From CALBPI01 sp038531945 (GTDB lineage Bacteria > Pseudomonadota > Gammaproteobacteria > Steroidobacterales > Woeseiaceae): DNA of 64,000 bases. The position numbers were made by a program, and so were the translations under genes. The stretch spans positions 372,001 through 436,000 of the forward strand of contig JBCBBH010000001.1 of assembly GCA_038531945.1 (NCBI GenBank), given 5' to 3'. The notes under the pieces are model-generated. The model searched no databases and was not told where the DNA came from. It saw only the letters and a program-made list of their open reading frames with translations. This document shows positions 43,100 through 52,677 of the stretch, piece by piece; positions within the stretch are counted from its first letter, which is position 1, and the number at the start of each line of letters is the position of its first letter.

Positions 43100-43972
43100 A
43101 TGACCACATTGCACAGCATGACCGGCTTCGCGCGCAGCGAGCCCTCGGGCGAAACACAGCAATGGGTTTGGGAGTTGCGGGCGGTCAATCACCGCTACCT
43201 CGATGTGCACCTGCGGATGCCAGAACGCCTCCGCGTGCACGAGCATGCGCTCCGCAAGCGGGTCGCTGCAGCCCTGTCTCGAGGAAAAATCGACTGCGTA
43301 CTCAGCCGCCAGGATCATCGCGAACAGGATGTGCGGCTCAGTATCGACCCTGGCGTTGTTCGCGGCCTGCGCGATGCGGCGCGTACCGTCCAGCAAATCC
43401 ACGACGGTCTCGCTCCACAAACTGTCAACGACGTTTTGCGCTGGCCCGGCGTGATCGCGCAGCCTGACGCTGACGAGACTGCGGAGGGCGCCGCGCTCAC
43501 CGTCGCGCTCGACGCGGCACTACAGCGACTGAAGGACATGCGCGCTCGTGAGGGTGAACATCTCGCGTCACTGCTTCGCAGCCGGTGCAAGGAAATCCAG
43601 ACACTGGCCGGAACAGTACGCGACCGCCGCCCCGAGGTGATCGCCGGCATTCGCGAACGACTTCAGGAGCGTATCGATCGGGTCGGCATCGAAATCGACT
43701 CGGGCCGCATAGAGGCAGAATTGCTCCTGCTCGCGCAAAAGCTGGATGTCGATGAAGAGCTCGACCGCCTCGATGGGCACCTGAATGAGTTGGAGCGGAT
43801 TTTGGTGAAAGGTGGGCCCTGTGGCCGCAAGCTCGACTTCCTGATCCAGGAATTCAACCGCGAGGCCAACACGCTGGCCTCGAAGTCCGGTGATTCATTG
43901 ACCACACGCGCCGCGGTCGACATGAAAGTGGCGATCGAACAAATGCGCGAGCAGGTCCAGAACATTGAGTAA
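43100..43972 (+). CDS. yicC: YicC family endoribonuclease-like protein
   Basis: A 290-residue protein with the YicC N-terminal signature SMTGFAR and WELRAVNHRYLDVHLRMPE, and the C-terminal DUF1732 part with GRKLDFLIQEFNREANTLASKSGD (residues about 245-268) and VEQMRE-like ending. E. coli YicC is reported to act in RNA decay. ATG 43100 gives the usual N-terminus; the frame stays open for about 90 codons upstream but that part is antisense to the PP2C gene. It is followed by gmk with an 8-bp overlap. Confidence 0.94.
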   Translation: MTTLHSMTGFARSEPSGETQQWVWELRAVNHRYLDVHLRMPERLRVHEHALRKRVAAALSRGKIDCVLSRQDHREQDVRLSIDPGVVRGLRDAARTVQQIHDGLAPQTVNDVLRWPGVIAQPDADETAEGAALTVALDAALQRLKDMRAREGEHLASLLRSRCKEIQTLAGTVRDRRPEVIAGIRERLQERIDRVGIEIDSGRIEAELLLLAQKLDVDEELDRLDGHLNELERILVKGGPCGRKLDFLIQEFNREANTLASKSGDSLTTRAAVDMKVAIEQMREQVQNIE

Positions 43973-44591
43973 GCGCGGTGGTCGACTGGTTGTGGTGTCG
44001 GCACCCTCGGGGGCTGGAAAAACGACTTTGGTGCGCGGTCTGATTGCACGCGATGAACGGTTTGTCTTCTCGGTGTCGTACACCACTCGACCCCAGCGGC
44101 CGAACGAGCGCGACGGTATTGACTACCACTTTGTAAGCCAGGACGAATTTATGAGACTCCGCGATAGCGGGGCATTTCTTGAGTATGCAGAAGTCTTCGA
44201 CAACTTCTACGCCACCGGGCGAGAAGCGGTCGCCACGGAGTTGCGTCGCGGACGGCATGTGATTGTCGAAATCGACTGGCAGGGCGCGCAGCAGGTACGC
44301 CGACAAATGCCGATGTGTCGCTCGATCTTTATCGTGCCGCCATCGATCGCCGCGCTGCGCGAACGACTGACACGCAGGCAGACCGATTCGGAGCAAATCA
44401 TTGAGCGACGTCTCAAAGATTCGCTGTCCGACTTGTCGCATTGGACCGAGTTCGACTACATCGTCGTGAACGATCAGCTCACCAAGGCGCTCGATGAGCT
44501 TGCAGGTATCGCAAGCGGCGTCATGCGCCGCAACCGCGTCGGCACTGACCGCGTCGATCGGATCATGCAATCCATTCTGAGCAGTCGGTAA
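43965..44591 (+). CDS. gmk: Guanylate kinase
   Basis: Phosphorylates GMP to GDP. A 208-residue protein with P-loop SAPSGAGKTTLV, the GMP-binding YTTRPQRPNERDGIDYHFV and EYAEVFDNFYAT segments, and IDWQGAQQVR. The start is TTG 43965, overlapping the yicC stop by 8 bp; no better ATG or GTG precedes the P-loop. With rpoZ and spoT it forms the usual guanine-nucleotide-linked cluster. Confidence 0.96.
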   Translation: MSKRGGRLVVVSAPSGAGKTTLVRGLIARDERFVFSVSYTTRPQRPNERDGIDYHFVSQDEFMRLRDSGAFLEYAEVFDNFYATGREAVATELRRGRHVIVEIDWQGAQQVRRQMPMCRSIFIVPPSIAALRERLTRRQTDSEQIIERRLKDSLSDLSHWTEFDYIVVNDQLTKALDELAGIASGVMRRNRVGTDRVDRIMQSILSSR

Positions 44592-44715
44592 CGTTTTCTC
44601 AGGATTTCTCTGGTATTTACGCCAACATAGACGATACTATCAACGACCGGCGCAGCATTCTGCGCAGTTCCGGCGCTAAGCCCAGCGCCCACTGAAATCA
44701 CTGGAACTAAAAGAC

Positions 44716-44997
44716 ATGGCACGAATTACTGTAGAAGACTGCCTCGAACAGGTAGACAACATCTTTGATCTCGTCCTGATTGCCGCGAAACGCGCTCGTC
44801 GCATCGCGAACGGCGCCGATCCCAGCCTCCCGTGGGAAAACGACAAACCCACCGTCATGGCGCTGCGAGAAATCGCTGAAGGGAATGTCACGGCAGCAAT
44901 TCTCGATGAGCCGGATCAGCCACCGGAAGAGCTGATGCGCGCCGAGCAGATGCAGGAAGACATTATGCCCTTGCGGGCGTTGGGGTTGGGTGACTAG
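44716..44997 (+). CDS. rpoZ: RNA polymerase omega subunit
   Basis: A 93-residue protein beginning MARITVEDCLEQV, with LIAAKRARRI and KPTVMALREIAEG typical of omega. It assists beta' folding and forms one of the ppGpp binding sites on RNA polymerase, which fits its place before spoT. The 124 bp before it may carry a separate promoter; I see no clear hairpin there. Confidence 0.97.
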   Translation: MARITVEDCLEQVDNIFDLVLIAAKRARRIANGADPSLPWENDKPTVMALREIAEGNVTAAILDEPDQPPEELMRAEQMQEDIMPLRALGLGD

Positions 44998-45053
44998 GCC
45001 CCGCTGCATGGGCTCATGGTGTTGCTGACCGAACGCCACCCCAAATCAACCCA

Positions 45054-47249
45054 ATGGCCACAACCGTGGCCAGCGTAAGCGAGCGCGGCATGGACTATGC
45101 CGCGAACCTACTCGGCAGATTCTCCGCGAACAGCCGGTGGGCTACCGGCTTCACTAAGCTGTTGGAAGAATGCCGGGCCTACATGGCCGACGAACAGCTT
45201 GAGCTGGTACTGAAAGCCTACGAATTTGGTGCTGCTGCGCACCACGGTCAAAAACGCCGATCCGGCGCGCCGTACATCAGTCATCCCGTTGCGGTCGCCA
45301 CGATTCTCGCGGAGATGCGGCTCGACTCCGAAACCATTGCCGCCGCAATTTTGCACGATGTGATCGAAGACACATCCGCGGCTGCCAGCGAACTCGAGGC
45401 CGAGTTTGGCAAAGCGGTCGCCGTTCTGGTCGACGGCGTCACGAAACTCGACCAGGTGCAGTTCAAGAGTCGTGCCGAAGCTCAGGCATCGAGCTTTCGA
45501 AAAATGCTCCTCGCCATGATCGAGGACATTCGCGTGATTCTCGTCAAACTCGCAGACCGTTTGCACAACATGCGCACACTCGAAGCGATGCCGGCTGAGA
45601 AACAGCGTCGCATCGCTCGCGAGACGCTGGAGATCTATGCACCCATCGCCAATCGACTGGGCATCAACACGATCAAGATCGAGCTTGAGGATCTCGGGTT
45701 TCGCTACCTGCACCCATTCCGTTATCAGGTGCTGAAGAATGCCATTCGGAAATCCGCCGGCAATCGCAAGCAGACGGTTCAGGCCTTACTCGAAACACTC
45801 GGCGCGGCGCTCCACAGTCACAACGTAGCCGGCGAGGTGCTCGGCCGCAGCAAGAATCTCTACTCGATCTATCAAAAGATGCAGAGAAAGCGCACGCCAT
45901 TGAGCGAGATTGTCGATGTGCTTGGCTTTCGTATCGTCGTCGACAGTGTCGACACCTGCTATCGCACATTAGGGTTGGTGCACAAGCTCTACAAGCCCAT
46001 GCCCGGTAAATTCAAGGACTACATTGCCATCCCGCGCGTGAACGGCTACCAATCACTGCACACCGCCTGTTTCGGACCGCGCGGCATGCCAATCGAATTT
46101 CAAATTCGCACCAGCGCGATGGACATGCTCGCCGAAGACGGCATCGCGTCGCATTGGCAATACAAGGCCACCGACCAGGAAACCAACGCGTCACAACAAC
46201 GTGCGCGGGAATGGCTCGGCAACCTGATGGAGATGGACCAGGCCGGCAACACCGAGGAATTCCTCGAGAACGTCAAAGTCGATCTGTTCCCGGACAAGGT
46301 GTACGTATTTACACCGAAAGGCGACATCCTGCGCTTGCCGCGCGGCGCAACCCCTGTCGACTTCGCGTATGCAGTTCACACCGACGTCGGCAACCGATGC
46401 GTCGCGGCCAAAGTCGACAGACGGCTGGTCCCGTTGCGCACACAGCTATCGAACGGCCAGAGCGTCGAGATCATCACGGCCAAGGGCGCGAAACCGAATC
46501 CGAACTGGGTCAACTATGTCGTCACAGCGAAGGCGCGAACCGCACTCAAGCAATATCTGAAAAATCTGCGTCACGAGGAAGCGCGCGATCTTGGCAAGCG
46601 GATGTTCGCTCAGGCACTTGCAGAGTTCGGCACTCATATCCGGAAGGTACCGAAGCGGCGGATGCGATCGCTCCTCGACGACCTCGGCCTGAACAATGTC
46701 ACCGAGTTGTACGAGCAACTCGGTCTTGGGGAACGCCTCGCGCCGCTTGCTGCGAAACAACTCATGGCCGACGAACAGGAAGTGATTCCCGATGCCGGTG
46801 ACCGACCGCTGACAATCTCCGGCACAGAGGGAATGGTCGTAAGTTACGCGAAGTGCTGTAGCCCGATTCCGGGCGACACTATTATGGGCTACCTCAGCTC
46901 GGGTCGAGGCATCGTCATTCACCGAACGCAATGCGGCAATCTCGCCAGCTACCGCAAACACACCGAAAAATGGGTTGAGGTCAATTGGCTGGAGCAGATC
47001 GAAGACCAAACGTTTCGCGTTCTGTTGTCCGTGGAGGCGGTCAACCGAATGGGCGTACTCGCGGAGGTCGCCGCGACAATTGCAGATGTCGGCTCGAATA
47101 TCGACCAGGTCGAGGTCGGCTCGCGCGATATCGACACATCGAATCTGACGTTCGGTATCGAGGTTCGTGACCGTCAACATCTGGCCGAGGTGCTGCGCAG
47201 TATTCGCGCGATGAAGAGCGTCACCAAGGTCACCAGAAACCTCGCCTGA
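45054..47249 (+). CDS. spoT: Bifunctional (p)ppGpp synthetase/hydrolase SpoT
   Basis: A 731-residue Rel/Spo protein with every domain visible. The HD hydrolase carries HHGQKRRSGAPYISHP and ILHDVIEDT, so hydrolase residues are intact. The synthetase region has KNLYSIYQKMQRK and RVNGYQSLHT. A TGS domain (VYVFTPKGDILRLPRGATPVDFAY, residues about 418-441), a helical/zinc-finger part (AKCCSPIPGD) and a C-terminal ACT domain follow. No second Rel protein is seen here. The first ~17 residues lack a clear ribosome site, so the start may be slightly downstream. Confidence 0.96.
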   Translation: MATTVASVSERGMDYAANLLGRFSANSRWATGFTKLLEECRAYMADEQLELVLKAYEFGAAAHHGQKRRSGAPYISHPVAVATILAEMRLDSETIAAAILHDVIEDTSAAASELEAEFGKAVAVLVDGVTKLDQVQFKSRAEAQASSFRKMLLAMIEDIRVILVKLADRLHNMRTLEAMPAEKQRRIARETLEIYAPIANRLGINTIKIELEDLGFRYLHPFRYQVLKNAIRKSAGNRKQTVQALLETLGAALHSHNVAGEVLGRSKNLYSIYQKMQRKRTPLSEIVDVLGFRIVVDSVDTCYRTLGLVHKLYKPMPGKFKDYIAIPRVNGYQSLHTACFGPRGMPIEFQIRTSAMDMLAEDGIASHWQYKATDQETNASQQRAREWLGNLMEMDQAGNTEEFLENVKVDLFPDKVYVFTPKGDILRLPRGATPVDFAYAVHTDVGNRCVAAKVDRRLVPLRTQLSNGQSVEIITAKGAKPNPNWVNYVVTAKARTALKQYLKNLRHEEARDLGKRMFAQALAEFGTHIRKVPKRRMRSLLDDLGLNNVTELYEQLGLGERLAPLAAKQLMADEQEVIPDAGDRPLTISGTEGMVVSYAKCCSPIPGDTIMGYLSSGRGIVIHRTQCGNLASYRKHTEKWVEVNWLEQIEDQTFRVLLSVEAVNRMGVLAEVAATIADVGSNIDQVEVGSRDIDTSNLTFGIEVRDRQHLAEVLRSIRAMKSVTKVTRNLA

Positions 47250-47301
47250 TTCCGTCACGGTACAGGTATACTCTTCGCGGTTTTTTTGACGGAGCCCGCG
47301 C

Positions 47302-47688
47302 ATGCAGCGAGAACCGATCCATACCGATAACGCCCCCGCGGCGATCGGAACGTACTCCCAAGCGATTCGCTGTGGCGGACTGGTGTTTTTGTCCGGACAG
47401 ATCCCTTTGGTGCCGGAGACGATGTCCCTCGTTGAGGGTGACTTTCGTGAACGCGCACGACAGGTGTTTCGAAACTTGAGCGCTGTTGCAGATGCCGCGG
47501 GCGCCGATCTCAAGAATGCTGCAAAAATCATGGTGTTTTTGACCGATCTGGGCCAATTCAGCATCGTCAACGAAGTCATGGAAGAGTTTTTCGAAACCCC
47601 CTACCCAGCGCGAGCGGCAGTGGGTGTTGCCAGCCTGCCGAAAGGGGTCGATGTAGAAGCGGATGCCGTCATCCCGATCCTCGACTGA
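47302..47688 (+). CDS. ridA: RidA family enamine/imine deaminase
   Basis: A 128-residue protein of the YjgF/RidA family, which hydrolyses reactive 2-aminoacrylate from serine/threonine dehydratases. Motifs: APAAIGTYSQAI, GGLVFLSGQIPL, and the conserved arginine in YPARAAVGVASLPKGVDVE. The gene lies 52 bp after spoT; a TATACT sequence in that gap could be part of a promoter. Confidence 0.95.
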   Translation: MQREPIHTDNAPAAIGTYSQAIRCGGLVFLSGQIPLVPETMSLVEGDFRERARQVFRNLSAVADAAGADLKNAAKIMVFLTDLGQFSIVNEVMEEFFETPYPARAAVGVASLPKGVDVEADAVIPILD

Positions 47689-49780
47689 GGCCAGACACGC
47701 GCTGCAGGCCTCTCCCCGCAGTCTGCGTGGCGTTGGACCCGCGCTTGCTGAGAAATTGGCTGCACTGGGCATTCATCGCGTCGAAGATCTGCTGTTCCAG
47801 ATGCCTTTGCGCTACGAGGACCGCACGCACGTCACACCGATTGGCGGCGCGCAACCGGGTGCGCGCGTCATGATTGAAGGCGAGGTCGCGGTGGCGGAGG
47901 TGGTGTTCCGCCCACGCCGCACACTGTTGGTTCGACTCATGGATGGCACAGGCCAGCTGACACTGCGCTTTTTTCACTTTTCCAACGCACAGCGCGCCGG
48001 TTTTTCACGCGACCGGAAACTCACCGCCTTCGGCGAAGTGAGACTTTCGAAAGCCGGTAAAGAGATGGTTCACCCTGAGTATCGATTGCTCGCGGATTCG
48101 GAGTCGAGTCACACCGAAGCGGGGCTGTCGGCAATCTACCCAACGACGGACGGCATCCACCAGCAACGAATGCGCAAACTCGTGGGTGGTGCACTACAAC
48201 TCATGCGTCGGCATCCACCCGCAGAGCTGGTCCCGGCATCCCTGCTCCAGGACCTCGATCTGCCAACACTACGCCAGGCACTGGAAACCGTACATTCGCC
48301 GGCGCCTCAGGCCGATACACAGTCGTTGATCAATGCTGAACATCCGGCACAACAACGCCTCGCGCTGGAAGAATTGTTGGCGCATCAGGTCAGCATGCGG
48401 CTGCTGCGCCGTAGCGTTCAATCCGAAAAAGCACCACCGATACCGCCCGGGCACCCACTGATCCAGGCCTTGCTGAAGCAACTCCCGTTCGATCCGACCG
48501 CGGCTCAACATCGGGTATTCGCCGAAATTTCATCCGATATGGCGCTGGATCAGCCCATGCTTCGATTGGTCCAGGGGGATGTCGGGTCCGGCAAAACGCT
48601 GGTTGCGGCACTGGCCGCCGTCGCTGCGATCGGCGCCGGTATGCAGTGTGCATTGATGGCGCCCACCGAATTGCTCGCGGAGCAGCATGAGGCGAGCTTT
48701 CGGCGCTGGCTCGAACCACTCGATATCGAGGTGGTCCGACTGGCCGGTAGCTTGCGCGCAGCGGAGCGCCGACAGGCGTTGGCGTCCGTGGAGGGCGGTC
48801 GCGCGAAAATGGTCGTCGGTACGCATGCGCTTTTTCAGGATGCGGTCAGCTTCGCGTGTCTTGGACTTGTGATTATCGACGAGCAACATCGTTTCGGAGT
48901 CCACCAACGGCTCGCTCTGCGCGACAAAGGTGGCCGTCATGGTCTGGCGCCGCATCAGTTGGTGATGACGGCGACCCCGATTCCTCGAACTCTGGCGATG
49001 ACCGCGTATGCGGATTTGGATACCTCTATTATCGACGAGCTGCCGCCAGGCCGCACACCGGTCAAGACGGTCGTCATCCCCGAGGAACGCCGCGACGAAG
49101 TGATCGATCGCGTGGCGACCGCATGCGCGGAGGGTCGGCAAATCTACTGGGTGTGTCCTTTGGTCGAGACCTCCGAGCAACTGGAGGCGCAGGCGGCCGA
49201 GGACACCGCGGCGGTGCTGGCCGATCAGTTGCCGAAGGTGCGCGTCGGGCTCGTGCATGGACGACTGAAAGCCGCCGACAAAGCCAGCGCCATGCAGCAG
49301 TTCGCGAACGCCACTACCGACCTTTTGGTCGCGACAACCGTCATTGAGGTCGGCGTGGACGTACCGAACGCGAGCCTGATGATTATCGAGAACGCCGAGC
49401 GCATGGGACTGTCGCAACTTCATCAGCTGCGCGGGCGTGTCGGCCGAGGCGCAGCTGCCAGCACCTGCGTCCTGCTGTACAAGTCACCGCTTTCGCGTGC
49501 CGCGCGTGCGCGTCTCGGCGTCATGCGGGAGAGTAACGATGGATTCGTTATTGCAGAGCAAGATCTCGAATTGCGCGGGCCCGGTGAGCTGCTCGGCACC
49601 CGACAGACCGGCGCGGTCGCGTTCCGGCTGGCGGACTTGAAGCGCGATGCGCATCTGCTACCCGCGGTTCAGAATGCCGCGAGCCAGATACTGAGCTCGC
49701 CCGATGCCGAGCAGTCGGAAACCGTGAAGCAATTACTCGCCCGTTGGATCGGCGACGCGAGCCGATACGGGAACGTTTAG
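47663..49780 (+). CDS. recG: ATP-dependent DNA helicase RecG
   Basis: A 705-residue branch-migration helicase for stalled forks. The N-terminal wedge/OB domain has LRGVGPALAEKLAALGIHRVEDLLF (residues about 20-44). Helicase motifs follow: GDVGSGKT (I), APTELLAEQH (Ia), IIDEQHRFGV (II), TATPIPRTLAM (III), and the C-terminal TTVIEVGVDVPNA and QLRGRVGRG (V, VI). The ATG at 47663 overlaps ridA by 26 bp. Confidence 0.97.
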   Translation: MPSSRSSTEARHALQASPRSLRGVGPALAEKLAALGIHRVEDLLFQMPLRYEDRTHVTPIGGAQPGARVMIEGEVAVAEVVFRPRRTLLVRLMDGTGQLTLRFFHFSNAQRAGFSRDRKLTAFGEVRLSKAGKEMVHPEYRLLADSESSHTEAGLSAIYPTTDGIHQQRMRKLVGGALQLMRRHPPAELVPASLLQDLDLPTLRQALETVHSPAPQADTQSLINAEHPAQQRLALEELLAHQVSMRLLRRSVQSEKAPPIPPGHPLIQALLKQLPFDPTAAQHRVFAEISSDMALDQPMLRLVQGDVGSGKTLVAALAAVAAIGAGMQCALMAPTELLAEQHEASFRRWLEPLDIEVVRLAGSLRAAERRQALASVEGGRAKMVVGTHALFQDAVSFACLGLVIIDEQHRFGVHQRLALRDKGGRHGLAPHQLVMTATPIPRTLAMTAYADLDTSIIDELPPGRTPVKTVVIPEERRDEVIDRVATACAEGRQIYWVCPLVETSEQLEAQAAEDTAAVLADQLPKVRVGLVHGRLKAADKASAMQQFANATTDLLVATTVIEVGVDVPNASLMIIENAERMGLSQLHQLRGRVGRGAAASTCVLLYKSPLSRAARARLGVMRESNDGFVIAEQDLELRGPGELLGTRQTGAVAFRLADLKRDAHLLPAVQNAASQILSSPDAEQSETVKQLLARWIGDASRYGNV

Positions 49781-49807
49781 AATGGGGCTTCAGCGAGACA
49801 GACAAAA

Positions 49808-50353
49808 ATGACGATCAGCTCCGAAACCCCCATCGACGATTCACGTGATCAGGTCCTGTGGCAGCCGCATGCTGCTGTGGACGGGCACTATGCCGATTGG
49901 CTGTTGCGTCGCGGACTGCTAACGCCCGATCTTCAAGCCAGCCTCGGTGAAGCAGTCGCCATCGACGTGCTGTCCGAAGGGTATCGTTCAGCTCCCAGCT
50001 GGACCGCTGACCTTGTGCCGTCCGAACCCGCGCTTGGCTGGTGTCGCGAAATCACGATGTCGTTTGGCGGACGTGTCTACGTACACGCTGAGTGCTATGC
50101 GCCGGCGGCGACGATTCGCGCGCATCGCTGGTTGGAATCACTCGGCGCCAAACCGCTCGGCGGTGCGCTGGCGGAGTTGCCCGATACCCGTCGAACCTCG
50201 ATGGCCTTTAGCAACGACGCACAGGCTGGCAACACTCGCGTGGAATCGTCAGCATGGGCGAGACGATCGGTTTTTGAGGTTCAAGGCCATCCGCTGTTCC
50301 TGATCGAATACCTGTCACCCGCACTCGCCGGCATATCGAGAGAGGCTGGCTGA
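49808..50353 (+). CDS. ubiC: Chorismate lyase UbiC
   Basis: Releases 4-hydroxybenzoate from chorismate as the first committed step of ubiquinone synthesis. The 181-residue length is typical. Family features visible are WTADLVPSEP-type N-terminal region, WCREITMSFGG (with the conserved Arg-Glu), LGGALAELPDTRR and a C-terminal LFLIEYLSPAL. It lies 27 bp after recG and 1 bp before ubiA. Confidence 0.9.
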   Translation: MTISSETPIDDSRDQVLWQPHAAVDGHYADWLLRRGLLTPDLQASLGEAVAIDVLSEGYRSAPSWTADLVPSEPALGWCREITMSFGGRVYVHAECYAPAATIRAHRWLESLGAKPLGGALAELPDTRRTSMAFSNDAQAGNTRVESSAWARRSVFEVQGHPLFLIEYLSPALAGISREAG

Positions 50354-50354
50354 G

Positions 50355-51248
50355 ATGTCTGCACCCGACTCGGTGAGTGCGGTAGTACTCCGACAGCTCC
50401 AGATCTACTGGCGCCTCGCGCGGCTGGATCGGCCGATCGGGATCTGGTTACTCATGTGGCCGATGTTGTGGGGTTTGTGGGTCGCCGGCACCGGTCAACC
50501 CGACCAACAGGTACTGATCGTTTTCCTGCTCGGTGCGATTGTGACGCGATCCGCAGGCTGCATCGTCAACGATATCGCGGATCGCAAGCTCGACGCCGAT
50601 GTCCGACGCACCCGCGATCGCCCGCTAGCCAGTGGCCAGGTCGGGGTAATCGAGGCTTTGGCGTTGTTTATCATCTTCGGTTTCGTCGCTATCGGACTCG
50701 TCTCGACGCAAAACACGTTGACGCAACTGTTGGCAGGCGGGGGTGCACTGCTGATGGTGGCCTATCCATTCATGAAGCGCTTCATCTCAGTGCCGCAATT
50801 TATCCTCGGCGTCGCATTCGCGTGGGCGATTCCGATGGCGTTCGCCGCGCAGACGGGCGAGATTCCGATCGTCGCGTGGCATCTGTTCGCAATCACTGCG
50901 GTTTGGGCCGTCATTTACGACACGATGTACGCGATGTGTGACCGCGAAGACGACCTGACCGCCGGCATTAAATCGACCGCAATCCTTTTCGGCGATACCG
51001 ATCGCTTCGTGATCGGCGCGCTCCAACTCATCATGCTACTGGCATTGACTATGCTTGGAACACGCTTGTCTCTCGGCCCTTGGTACTACGCCGCAATTCC
51101 TGCTGTTGCGATCTTCATGCTGTACCAACAACATCTGATTCGTGATCGCGACCCGGCGCTATGCTTCCGCGCGTTTCTCAACAACCAGTGGATCGGTCTC
51201 GTCGTGTTCGTCGGGCTCGCGCTGCACTACCTCTACGCTTCTGCCTAG
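50355..51248 (+). CDS. ubiA: 4-hydroxybenzoate polyprenyltransferase UbiA
   Basis: Membrane enzyme that prenylates 4-hydroxybenzoate. The 297-residue protein has about eight hydrophobic helices and the two aspartate motifs of the UbiA family: NDIADRKLDADVRRT and DTMYAMCDREDD. It directly follows ubiC, so substrate supply and use are coupled. Its stop overlaps the convergent DUF1501 gene by 4 bp. Confidence 0.96.
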   Translation: MSAPDSVSAVVLRQLQIYWRLARLDRPIGIWLLMWPMLWGLWVAGTGQPDQQVLIVFLLGAIVTRSAGCIVNDIADRKLDADVRRTRDRPLASGQVGVIEALALFIIFGFVAIGLVSTQNTLTQLLAGGGALLMVAYPFMKRFISVPQFILGVAFAWAIPMAFAAQTGEIPIVAWHLFAITAVWAVIYDTMYAMCDREDDLTAGIKSTAILFGDTDRFVIGALQLIMLLALTMLGTRLSLGPWYYAAIPAVAIFMLYQQHLIRDRDPALCFRAFLNNQWIGLVVFVGLALHYLYASA

Positions 51249-52666
51249 GCCTGCATAAAGCCCAGATTCGCGCTATTGAAGTTGGCGAGGTTCGGCAACG
51301 CAGAACGCAGCTCAGCGTCGGTCAACCCGAACCAGCTACCGAGCGTCGCCGCGTATTGCTCAACAGACACGGACGGAATCAGACGACCGCGGTCATCGGT
51401 GTAGTCCTGCGACGCGATATCCGAATCCGGGAAACCGCCGTAGACGCGTTGTCCGCGAACACTGCCGCCGGCCACGAAATGATGGCCCGCCCAGCCGTGG
51501 TCAGTCCCATCACCGTTATCGTTCATTGTCCGACCGAAGTCTGCGGCTGTGAACAGCGTGACGTCGTCCCATACACCCAGCTCGACCATGGCATTGCGGA
51601 AGTCTCGGATGCCGTTGGCAATTTGCGTCTGCAGGCCGGGCAGACTGTTCGCCTGGGCGCTGTGGGTATCGAAACCGCCCATGCCGACAAAGAACACCTG
51701 ACGCGAAACGCCCAGCACATTGCGCAGCGAGATCGCTTCCGCGATCACTTGCAGCTGCCCTGCAGCCTGACCCGGCGTGAACGTCGTCGTCAGCGGCGTA
51801 CGTTGGGCATAGGCGTCACCAAACTCGTTGGTGAGCCCAACGCCGGTCGCTTGCAGGGTTTCGAAATCATTGGCAAACACATTCGACGACGCGTTGTTCT
51901 GCGAGACCAGACGCGCGTTGATCTGCTGACGAACAGGATCAAAATCACTGCTGGTTCCAAGAATATTGCGATTCTGAACCAAAGTCAGAGGCAACGCGCC
52001 GTTTCGCGACAGCGCGAACGGTGCATCCCCGGTACCGCTGAGGAACACCGTGTTGCCAAACGTCGTGATGCCAGCAAGATCTGCACGCAAGCTGGGATCA
52101 GCAGCACGGAATTGATCAATGAAACGACCGCCCCATCCGAGACGCACGCCTTCGGTGTCCAGCGCCATCCACGTCGATTGTTGGTCGTTATGCGAAAACA
52201 GTTGCTTCGGCAGAGGCACAGAACGCGCATTGAACTGATCCCGAGTGGTTGGTTGGATCAGCGGACCGACGCCGCCTACTACCGCGAGCTCGCCGCTGTT
52301 GAACAGGTCCACCACGGGTTCGTACTCCGAGGCGAGTCCATATTCGAGTCCACCGAAAACGCCCGAGTTGTTCGGCATCAAAGGCAACAAATCAGCGCGC
52401 GCGCGACTGCCTGCTGCCGGAGTCGCGGCGTAGATGTCCATCATGCTGCGTCGTGTATTCAGAAATCTCTGATACGACGCGTTATCGCGAGGAATGATGA
52501 TGTCGTGGTTGTCGATACCACCGAAGAAAAACAGACACACCAAAGCTTTGTAGCCCGAGGTGTCTGCCGCGTTCGCTGTGTTGGCGAGCAAGTGCGGGAG
52601 AATACCGCCTGCGCAGGCCGTACCGACACAGGTCCGAAGAAAATCTCGACGAGTCTTGTTGGTCAT
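51245..52666 (-). CDS. DUF1501 family protein, Tat-exported
   Basis: A 473-residue exported protein beginning with a twin-arginine signal (TRRDFLRTCVG) and an AxA-type cleavage site near residue 32. The body has DUF1501 features: LVCLFFFGGIDNHDIIIPRD, DTHSAQANSLPGL, FTAADFGRTMNDNGDGTDHGWAGHHFV (in part) and GGFPDSDI, including the histidine/aspartate set of an alkaline-phosphatase-like fold. The biochemical activity is unproved. ATG 52666 is fixed by GAGGAG eight bases upstream. It lies 11 bp after the DUF1800 gene, a pair commonly found together. Confidence 0.92.
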   Translation of the reverse strand: MTNKTRRDFLRTCVGTACAGGILPHLLANTANAADTSGYKALVCLFFFGGIDNHDIIIPRDNASYQRFLNTRRSMMDIYAATPAAGSRARADLLPLMPNNSGVFGGLEYGLASEYEPVVDLFNSGELAVVGGVGPLIQPTTRDQFNARSVPLPKQLFSHNDQQSTWMALDTEGVRLGWGGRFIDQFRAADPSLRADLAGITTFGNTVFLSGTGDAPFALSRNGALPLTLVQNRNILGTSSDFDPVRQQINARLVSQNNASSNVFANDFETLQATGVGLTNEFGDAYAQRTPLTTTFTPGQAAGQLQVIAEAISLRNVLGVSRQVFFVGMGGFDTHSAQANSLPGLQTQIANGIRDFRNAMVELGVWDDVTLFTAADFGRTMNDNGDGTDHGWAGHHFVAGGSVRGQRVYGGFPDSDIASQDYTDDRGRLIPSVSVEQYAATLGSWFGLTDAELRSALPNLANFNSANLGFMQA

Positions 52667-52677
52667 GTTCGATCTCC

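Noticed and set aside
46446..47579. A 377-codon minus-strand frame opposite spoT and ridA.
   Set aside because: It is the mirror of strongly conserved coding sequence and shows no recognisable protein features.
48530..49423. A 297-codon minus-strand frame opposite recG.
   Set aside because: It spans the helicase motifs of recG in antisense and has no motif of its own.
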